Positions 54,480 to 64,000 of a stretch of DNA of 64,000 bases are shown here, one piece after another. Each line of letters starts with the position of its first letter. The first letter of the stretch is position 1. The notes beneath the pieces are model-generated. The model was not told the origin of the DNA and ran no database searches. It was given only the letters and a program-made list of their open reading frames with translations. Source of the stretch: Hyposmocoma kahamanoa (taxonomy: Eukaryota > Arthropoda > Insecta > Lepidoptera > Cosmopterigidae); the NCBI RefSeq assembly GCF_003589595.1, contig NW_020656077.1, positions 8,554,690 through 8,618,689 on the forward strand, written 5' to 3'. A program made the position numbers and the translations under genes.

Positions 54480-55110
54480 AATATGATCATACTATGACGG
54501 TGTGACCTCCTTACACCGTCATCGCACCTTTTTGAATCGCCTCTCTCCGCTTGAATTCTATCATTTTTTCTTTTACTTGTATTTAAATTTTTAATTTTAA
54601 TTGTTCCATCTTCCTTCGCTTTCTCATTTTGTTTCATACCACTGTCACTCCCTGCTCGACTGTATTTTGTTTCATACCACTGTCACTCCCTGCTCGACTG
54701 TATTTTGTTTCATACCACTGTCACTCCCAGTTCGACTGTCACAACAATTGGAGCTGTTTAAAATTCCATCGCGTATAATCGCTAATTTTGGTTCTTTACT
54801 ACGTTTATAATCGTCATTAAGTAATCTAAATCATGTGTAATAATCTATAACAGTCTACAGCTTTCATGTACCTAAGATTACGTATCTGTAATTCAGTTAC
54901 TCGGCCCTTTTAAGGGCAAGTAAGTGCCTTAATCATAAAGTGTAGGGAGTGTTTTATACTATTGTACCTGTTTTTTTACATTTACCGTTTTATTGTTACA
55001 GCTTTTCGTTTTACTTTACTTCTTTTAATAAATTTTGTTGTCCGAAAGTTTCCCGTTTCATTGCCGTGAACCTGGTCACGGCTAGTTAGGGTTACAACCC
55101 TTTCAATAAT
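54480..55110 (+). repeat. Dispersed repeat F, copy 3
   Basis: 'ggtgtgacctccttacaccg', then 'agggagtgttttatactatt', 'gttacagcttttcg', 'cctggtcacggctagttagg' and 'gttacaaccctttc' match copies 1 and 2. A 38-bp tandem array replaces part of it. Confidence 0.55.
54627..54740. repeat. 38-bp tandem repeat, three units
   Basis: Units begin at 54627, 54665 and 54703 with ttttgtttcataccactgtc. The first two are identical; the third differs near cccagttcgac. The open frame through them simply repeats. Confidence 0.95.
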
Positions 55111-55334
55111 ACCATAGTACTAAACAAAATTGACATTTATTTATACTATATTTTAACACTTATGTTATCCAATTGACTGATACCATCAAGTTATGAAAAT
55201 GTGCTTAATATTCCCTGTCTGTGCAAACAATCTTACCACTACCTCACCTCATTTGAAGTAGAACATTGAACCGCCTCATTTTTTCAAATGAGGTACTCCC
55301 TCAAACGCATTTTAATTTCAAGTCCAACTCAACA

Positions 55335-55440
55335 CTACGTCAAGGGAAGTAGGTACTGCCGCCTTACCTGTTTCTGCCGCCAAGCGGTAATGTTAGCATT
55401 ACAGCGTTTCGGTTTTGAAGGGTAAGGGTGCAGGTGTATG
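55335..55440 (+). repeat. R330 repeat, 5' fragment
   Basis: 'tcaagggaagtaggtactgc' through 'ttcggttttgaagggtaagg'. Confidence 0.7.
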
Positions 55441-55589
55441 CGATCGAAACGATAAAAAGAACAATTAAAGATATCTCCTTATAGATTTTACGGCGTACGT
55501 GGTTATTTACTAATTGATTACCACTAATTACAGGTTTCTTACCACTATAAGTTCTTTGTTACGCGTTTTACACGCTCCGTGGTCACGGG

Positions 55590-55700
55590 TAATAATAATA
55601 ATTTTATTTATCAAATAAAGTTTACATCAACATGTGGTTCTGACTTTCAATATGATGTGTTGGAAGTCAGATTATTCCCGATAAGATACAGTTAGTATAT
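55590..55700 (-). mobile_element. LINE 3' end fragment
   Basis: 'aataataataattttattta' followed by 'caaataaagtttacatcaac' resembles, in reverse, the (taa)n-tailed end at 4264-4330. Weak. Confidence 0.4.
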
Positions 55701-55854
55701 TCTATAGTACAAAGTTTAAGAGAAAAAAAAAACAAAAACAAAACCGTGTTAAGAAACCTGTAATTAACGGCAAATATTATTCTTGTACTATATCAAAGCC
55801 AATCCTCATTAAACATTATACCTATTTATTATCTAAGTACAGAGTACTAAAAAA

Positions 55855-55965
55855 ACCGACCTCAATACTCATTCATCCCCTAGTTTGCCACCTTTAGAGG
55901 TGGAATATGTTCTTCAAATTTAGAGTCGAATTGAGAACCTCCTCCTTTTTTGAAGTCGGTTAAAC
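55855..55965 (-). repeat. Dispersed 'gacttcaaaaaaggagg' repeat, copy 3
   Basis: Reverse of 14060-14330: 'catcccctagtttgccacct', 'gaattgagaacctcctcctt', 'tttgaagtcggtta'. An (ac)n tract follows. Confidence 0.65.
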
Positions 55966-56059
55966 ACACACACATAGACAAACAAACACACACACACACA
56001 CTCACACCATCATAGTATTTGTTTCCGTGGCTTCGTAGGAGCAAAAAGTTCAATGTCAA

Positions 56060-56975
56060 TTTGCAACTTCACTATTTATTTAATTTTTTGCACTTAGTAC
56101 AAACAATTTAATATCAAATCTACAAGTTATTCATTATAACGTGCTGGTAAAACGCGTGCTCGTGGCATGTTTTTTTCTTAACTCCATCATTGGCGGCGAG
56201 TCACGACGGCAGCCGAAGGAAGAGTTCTTCCCTTCCTTCACAGGTGGAGTCACTATGCGTGGAGCGGTAGGTGGGATATTTCCCGCGTTATAATTTTTAT
56301 TTATTTTACTTAAATATAACATAAACTCAGCCCTCCTCCCTATTCATGTGTCAGTTATTCAGCGAAGTGCAAATCCAGACTCAAACAACTGGACTATCAT
56401 GACTAATTTGTAATGGAAATTTAAACTCAAGCACAGAAATCGCAACAGCTTACACAAAGAGATCGCTAATGCGTTACAAATTCAACTAAGTCTAAGCGCT
56501 GTTCGCAAGCTCGACGTGGTTAAATGAAATTATGAAAAGAACAAAATTATAATAACACTTAAAATGAACTGTTGGAAGTAAAATCTTCAATTACCGCCAT
56601 CAGATCCTCGCTGCAACAATCAATACATTCAACTAAACAGCATCTCGACAAAACATTTAACCTTAAACACAAAGTAAAGTGATAAAATATTACATTCTTT
56701 GACAAAATTCCCTCATGCGTGAGTGGGTGTAAACGTGTACAAAGAAAATGCCATGTAAACCGTTTTCCAGGTCTCGTTATGCAAACATGTTTACCGAAGT
56801 AGCTTCAGATAACTGGTGACTTAACATGATTTAACAACATCAGCTCAATGACCCGCTGGTGAAAAAAAAATAAGTTTTAGGCGCGCATTCGTGAGTTTTG
56901 GAACCAGGGGGAGAAATAGAAAATACAAAAACTGATTTACTATCACTGTATTTTGGTAGGTACCGGTACATCTGC
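56060..56975. other. Region downstream of the chitinase gene
   Basis: AT-rich with no recognised gene or repeat. A 62-codon minus-strand open frame at 56134-56322 is unremarkable. Confidence 0.5.
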
Positions 56976-56978
56976 AGA

Positions 56979-56984
56979 TTTATT
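56979..56984 (-). promoter_or_regulatory. Poly(A) signal AATAAA of the chitinase gene
   Basis: Minus-strand aataaa 85 nt beyond the stop codon, the first such hexamer downstream. It implies a short 3' UTR of about 100-120 nt. Confidence 0.6.
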
Positions 56985-57068
56985 TTTTAATACAATTTGA
57001 GACTTTTCCACTAACACTAGGGCTTACAATTACGATCATATTTACATTTAACTGGAGGATTATTATTA

Positions 57069-58763
<1,695 letters not shown>

Positions 58764-58806
58764 TTAAAATGTTGGGAGCAAACTTCACTTTTAAGCGGTA
58801 AGATTG

Positions 58807-58841
58807 AACTGAACGTGCATCTCTCGGATATCTTTTATATA
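58807..58841 (-). promoter_or_regulatory. Core promoter of the chitinase gene (TATA plus initiator)
   Basis: On the minus strand TATATAAAAG (58832-58841) lies 31 nt upstream of the A of TCAGTT (58807-58812), the arthropod initiator consensus. Predicted transcription start is 58810, giving a 68-nt 5' UTR before the ATG at 58742. A single-mismatch FTZ-F1-like site (tcaaggtgg, 58975-58983) lies about 165 bp upstream; its relevance is conjecture. Confidence 0.75.
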
Positions 58842-58859
58842 CGGCCGGTATTGTAGGCC

Positions 58860-60035
58860 AACCGCTAATGCAGAGGAGTCTGTATTGTACGGAATGCCGA
58901 TACTGGAGTGATTTTAAGATACGTAATAAATATCATTAGCATAGTTTTGTATCCCGGTTACGTTAGTAGGTCGGTCAAGGTGGCAGATTTAATTGTTTTC
59001 TTTTTTTAATTATTTGTGTTAAATCTTCATTAGCTAGTAAACTGCGCCCATTATGACTGTGTGCACGTTATGAATCAGTTTTGCTATCTCCAGACACTTA
59101 ACATATAAATTCCATTTGCTGAGTTTGACTCACGTTTATCTGTCCACAATATCGATAATTTATATTCAAGTGGACATTTAAATTTAGCTTAATGTTTGTC
59201 AATTAGCATAATATTGTAGAACAAACAAAGCGATAACTTCTTTTAAATATAATGAAATGCAGTTGTCTTTTTTTATTAATTTATTATCCAAAACAGTGCC
59301 TCTTAAATTTGTACCTGCAGTCCTTTAATACGTATCTAAGCGACTATTTATTTATAATTATGCGCTATTACTTAATAACCAAATTCGCCTTTCGTTTTCG
59401 GAAAAATAACAATCAAGAAACAATTGTGACGTTTGCTTTTCAGGAAATAATTTAGAATATTTCTTCTAATATCGTTATTATATGGTGTTCTATTTTTTAA
59501 TTTCGCGCCCTTTTAGAGCTAGTTAAAAGTAATTACCATTCGTATCATAGTGTTCTGAAATTCTAAATACATCCAATAGCACCCATATGTTTTGCATTTG
59601 CACTAGTATGAATAATTATCTGATTGCCGTATTTCTATAATGTATACTCATAGACATATTTAAAATATCTAATCAAAGTCTAAAGACGATTGAAAAAAAA
59701 ATCTTTTTTCAAATTAAACGTTCCGGTTTAAGTGGCCATGATTATAGTTATCATAATTCAAATTTTTTTTTGCATTCCTTTAAATATGTTCATGATTATT
59801 TATACGTTCAGCCAGTTTTTACAAAGAGGCTAGACATTTGCACGACATGTCTCTAAAATCGGTCTAAAAAGCAAGGTGAACGAAAGAGCGCAAAAACTGA
59901 TCCATGATACTCTATTTTAAAATAATTTAGGGTTTCATAAAGTCTTACATATGTCTATAAGTCTATATTTAATAAATGTGTCCGATTTTTTTTAATGATA
60001 AATACTTAAATGCCTTGTCTAATATGACTTTTCAA
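58860..60035. other. Upstream region of the chitinase gene
   Basis: AT-rich with no recognised transposon, so the most likely place for the gene's regulatory DNA. Short open frames only. Confidence 0.5.
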
Positions 60036-60039
60036 TTAA

Positions 60040-60425
60040 AATACTTTTGATGTAACTTTTAAACTTACGAAATAATAATCTTAATACATGCTCCGGAATC
60101 TTATTGTAAAAACGTATACAGTTAGTTCCCCATAAAATATCGTGGTACCATGAGTTTTGACTTAGTTCTAAGGTTAATATTATGGATATCCCCTTTCTTA
60201 ATTAAATTATGTATATTTTTACGGGCATATAAAATATTTGAGCAAATGTACTGTGATGCCACAGTCATGATACCAGTCTCCTTAAACTTTTCTCTAAGGG
60301 GAATTTGAGAACCTAAACGGTACAAAGAACGAATCGCTCGTTTTTTGAATATCTGCCGCCTTATCCCATATAAGAATCCCGTAGTACATTATACTATGAA
60401 AGTAACTAAAACAAACTAGTTTATC
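60040..60425 (-). mobile_element. Old LINE ORF2 fragment
   Basis: On the minus strand: YYGILIWDKAADIQK, then after a frame change RAIRSLYRLGSQIPLREKFK, TGIMTVASQYICSNILYARK and LRTKSKLMVP. This is the post-palm C-terminal domain of a Jockey/CR1-group LINE. The best-preserved part (67 codons) is 60122-60325. Degenerate on both sides. Confidence 0.75.
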
Positions 60426-60429
60426 AGTA

Positions 60430-61490
60430 CCGACACACTGTTAAACCGCTTCGAGTACTTAATACCTAATAAACAATGAACTCAACTAATCCTATCATTA
60501 GAAATAACGCGCAATTCCTATTACTAAGTACAATATATCCTTCACAACTCTCTTTACTACTCCACAATCGTAATTGTGCGTCTTTATTATAAACAAAGTA
60601 ATCGGATTTTTTGTCGAAATTGAGATATTAACATTACTGGAATCAGCAAATCGAGATCTACAATCCACTATAAGCGGTTTTTATATCCTATTTAGTTTTA
60701 ATTTTATTTTTAAGCAAAATAAGCGTAATTGATATCCTCTTTGACTCGGAATAGATAGAAAAAATGGATCTATACGCAACCAATTTAAAAAGTCAATTAT
60801 GGTGTTACCAAATCAACGTAATAAATGACGACCTGCACAAAAAAAAGAAAGAGGATAAAATCGTCAATATGAAATGACCGCGCAATTTTTGTGTTTATAA
60901 AATAAGAGAAAATTTTTAGCTACATATTCAACATTACAAAGAGTGTAACTTATTTTATAATAGTTGCTCAATATTTTTACTAAATATTAAACACCTATTC
61001 CATTGTTGGTCAGAAATTGTGATGCTACGAGGGGATAAATCATTTTGAATATCTCATGAAATAAAACGAATCATTGTCATAGTATGGTTTTCTTTTTATT
61101 CAAAGTAAAATAAACCATTCTCTAGCGCCGCCATTACGATGCCCGAGTTATACTACTATCTATAATACTTAGACCATATATAATATATATATGATCGTAA
61201 GTTACCAAGATGCAAATGTTGCGTTGTTTAATACAAGGAAGGCAGCATAGTTACATACATACGTAACTTTCTTATTGCAATATAAAAAAATATATTTTTT
61301 ATATTGTTACAATTTTATAAGGAGAAATAACAAAATCGCTTAATACCTTCTTACACGTTTCAGAGAAATTGTATTCCCAAGTCTCGCTTTATATTACATT
61401 TTCTTTGAAGATTTTTAAGAACAGTAATAATGTACCAGACTATCACAGACAGGTATTTTCTAGTCTCAAAGCAGGGAATTCTTTGAATTT
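60430..61490. other. AT-rich intergenic stretch
   Basis: Nothing recognised; (ta)n-rich pieces at about 61175-61195 and 61285-61310. Confidence 0.5.
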
Positions 61491-61494
61491 AGAG

Positions 61495-61630
61495 CTACCA
61501 GAACACGCAAAGAAACAAACAATGTAGAAAAGTTGAACCAATTTCTCAAATTGGTTCTACCTAGAATCGAGACTTTCTTATCTAGCATCCACACTGCGAA
61601 CCTTTGAACCACCGAGATTGTCAAAATTTT
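61495..61630 (-). mobile_element. tRNA-derived SINE, second type, diverged
   Basis: On the minus strand 'ctcggtggttcaaaggttcg' (box A-like), 'gtctcgattctaggtagaac' (box B-like) and 'tgagaaattggttcaacttt' correspond in order to the element at 8636-8830. Confidence 0.5.
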
Positions 61631-61639
61631 TGCTCTTTT

Positions 61640-62860
61640 TACCACGACTCCTTTTATGGCAACATACACCGATGTTATTTTCATTTGTGTAAAATTAAAT
61701 TGTACACAAATAAAATGAATGATAATTAACGTATTTATAATTTTAAGTATTTTTCGGAAAATAGTGACCAGCGTTGACGATGCGAAAATAACGTCAACTT
61801 ACCGCGTAACCGAAAATTTATATTTAATTTCTTTTGTTTTAATTTTGTTATTTAGTGTTTTTATTATTTTTTTAATATTATTATTATCATTTTAAATTTT
61901 TATTGAAGTGATATTCAATTATATTTTTGTGAAATTACTCCACTAGTTTGTTATTTGTTACAAAGATCTAACTCTCAGAACTTCGATCCGGCCTATTATT
62001 ATCTTCATTAATTATCCGGATTATTTTAATCATTATTAGGTTCTTTTTTGTTACTAATTGGATTACAATGGATATAATATTGTATTTCTAAATTATTATT
62101 AATTCCTCAAGCCGGATCATTGTGATTCAAATGTATTCTTGTAATGCCTCAATAATTTGTATATCACAGAGCATCTTTCTTATTTGATACAGTGCTTTAC
62201 AAGTTGCTTTTACTTTGTAGTTATCGTCTGTTTACCTATACCGAGAGAATATGATTCTATTAGCCCTTGTTGTTGCGCTCAGACTGGCCTGCTAATTGGA
62301 ACGAGCTATGGTACTTACTTCGGCTAAACGACGTCCAGGATTAACTTTTATTGTACCCAGGATTTATAATTAATTGCGTCACGTTACATAATAAACACCT
62401 TTTATACTGAAGCAAGGTTGTTTACTAATTTCTTTGGAAAACTTCGTAAAACCATAACGGTGATAATGAAAATACAACTGAGAAACCCTTGGCCCAAATT
62501 CTTTATCGAAATGAACAAAGTACTTGAACAAATGGAAATTTTTGGTGTCATCAACAAAGACCTGTACGTTGAAATATTATTAAATCAATATTTGTGTTAT
62601 GGTTTGTAAGAGTTTTCACTGAATACGATATAATGTTACCTACCTTTTAGTAATTTAATATTGCGCTGCACGGCCCTGGTTATTAATGTACTTAATAAAG
62701 CTTTATTCACGTCTATTTGGAAATGCAAATACGTAATTTGTACTTCTATTTCAATTACTCGGTACGTGAAATGTATTTTCGATTTAATTGATATTTGTAA
62801 TGGTGTAGGATTAGTGGAGATGATTGTGTTTTGTATTTTAAATAAATGATGCATTTTGTT
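61640..62860. other. AT-rich intergenic stretch
   Basis: Nothing recognised apart from the faint similarity of 61935-61955 to 39745-39780. Confidence 0.5.
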
Positions 62861-62868
62861 ATTATATT

Positions 62869-63154
62869 CATTGACTTACAATTATATGGACGTCGGTTTC
62901 GCGCTAAAAAGTGTGCGAACTTATAGGGCGTTAAAATCGTATACAGAGCGTCATTCACGCTTTAGTCTTCGTTTGTTCGACTGACAGCGAAGCAAGCAAA
63001 ATTACACAGTACTGCGATGACATTACAATTTAAATTCAACGTTTTAGCTTTTACATATTCCTTTACATTTCACTACGTTTAAATAGGTTGACTTGGGACA
63101 TTTTTTTCGTGGTTTGTGTGTTAGACCCGTCGTCCATTTATTTGTAAGTCAATG
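62869..63154 (+). mobile_element. Family A MITE, copy 8
   Basis: 286-bp long-subfamily copy, both ends intact; 8-bp duplication attatatt / attacatt with one mismatch, so probably older than copies 5-7. Confidence 0.95.
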
Positions 63155-63221
63155 ATTACATTACTGTATTTTGTTTTTGCAGTTTGAACATCTCGTAAAA
63201 GTATATTGTATTTCAAATTAA

Positions 63222-63290
63222 CCGTCTTCAAAGGAGGAGGTTCTCAATTCCGCACTATATTTTTTTGTATGTTAAACTATTACTTGAGAA
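63222..63290 (+). repeat. Dispersed 'gacttcaaaaaaggagg' repeat, copy 4
   Basis: 'accgtcttcaaaggaggagg' and 'ttctcaattccgcactat' match 14065-14100. Short. Confidence 0.55.
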
Positions 63291-63304
63291 CCGTTTTCAG
63301 TTAT

Positions 63305-63945
63305 TCTTTTCTTATTTATTTATTTAATAATTTATTGTACAGGAAAATTACAACAAGTCACAAAAAATAGAAGGAAAATTAAAACAAAAGGTTCTGCTTA
63401 TTTCTAATAGAAATTTCTTCTAGCACACCTAAATACAGGACACTGTAACTAAAAGAACGGGCATAACAAAACACAAAAAAATGTAATTAAATTGTTATAA
63501 ATTATATAAATACATATTATGTAATATAATACCTAAGATATGGATGAAATAGTATATAAATAATGCTCTTTAACACTTTAAAAATAGCTAACGATTTATT
63601 TTCGTGAACACTAATAGGAAGTGCATTCCAAAGTCAGACCGCATGAACAGTGAAGGAGTGACAATAGAAACCGGAATTGAAGCATGGAAAAGATAAGTGG
63701 GACCTAGCAAGAGAACGTTAGGGTTTATCCTGGGTCCAAAGAAAGCTGAAACGCTCTTTTAGGTACCCGGGAGACACAGGGTTATGTACAATATTATAAA
63801 GAATGGACACAATTTGCAAATTCCTGCGGAAATTCGGTCATATTTACGAAACCCAAAGATGAACCTAATACATAGGTTTTGCAGTCGTTCAAGCTAATTT
63901 AGCAGCTCTTCAGTAGCATCCAAATAGCAGGAATAGGCATTTTTT
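63305..63945 (-). mobile_element. LINE C-terminus and 3' UTR
   Basis: Reverse-oriented copy of 20495-21130: 'attgtacaggaaaattacaa', 'tctaatagaaatttcttc', 'taaaagaacgggcata', then the ORF tail, ending 'catccaaatagcaggaatag'. Coding part broken by several frameshifts. A/T-rich sequence follows to the window end. Confidence 0.8.
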
Positions 63946-64000
63946 ATTATTATCTTTTTATTATTAAGGAATAACAACTGCCGAATTACATACATTTTAC

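Overview
The window looks like lepidopteran (moth or butterfly) nuclear DNA. It is AT-rich and dense with insect-type transposons, and it holds one clear host gene: an uninterrupted 557-codon chitinase (57069-58742, minus strand) of the bacterial ChiA / lepidopteran chitinase-h type. That family is known only from Lepidoptera among animals and is thought to have been acquired horizontally from bacteria or a baculovirus. The copy has a signal peptide, a ChiN-type N-terminal domain, an intact GH18 DGVDIDWE active site, a TATA box correctly spaced from an insect initiator, and a poly(A) signal just past the stop. I could support no other host protein gene, conventional tRNA, rRNA or CRISPR array.

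Layout. 1-9 kb: CR1-tailed dispersed repeats (called R330 here), a tRNA-derived SINE, a TTAA-flanked DNA element, a decayed non-LTR retrotransposon with (GT)n and (GA)n tracts, and a P-like MITE beside a duplicated repeat. 9-13 kb: non-LTR remnants, including a 2.5-kb CR1-group element with endonuclease and RT pieces. 13-24 kb: foldback MITE, RTE-like, Copia and LINE tails, an internally deleted mariner, and nested P-like MITEs. 24.9-25.7 kb: a miniature LTR element with target duplications. 26.6-27.8 kb: a Penelope-like insertion carrying only the GIY-YIG endonuclease, bounded by a 12-bp target duplication. 28-56 kb: further MITEs, SINEs, LINE and Penelope pieces, plus AT-rich sequence with no recognisable genes. 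57-63 kb: the chitinase, then about 4 kb of sparsely repetitive upstream DNA, then another MITE and a LINE tail at the window edge.

The most informative structure lies in the DNA transposons. Family A (8 copies, 228-286 bp, 8-bp duplications) is found inside a family B element, a family E element and a SINE, so it was active most recently. Family B (about 376 bp, 8-9-bp duplications) carries the start codon and first Cys-Cys...Phe-His part of a THAP domain, marking it as a deletion derivative of a P-superfamily transposon. The Penelope-like element has inverted termini containing a hammerhead-like fold with an unusual core. Family names (A, B, C, D, E, G, R330, SINE-1) are local labels for this window.
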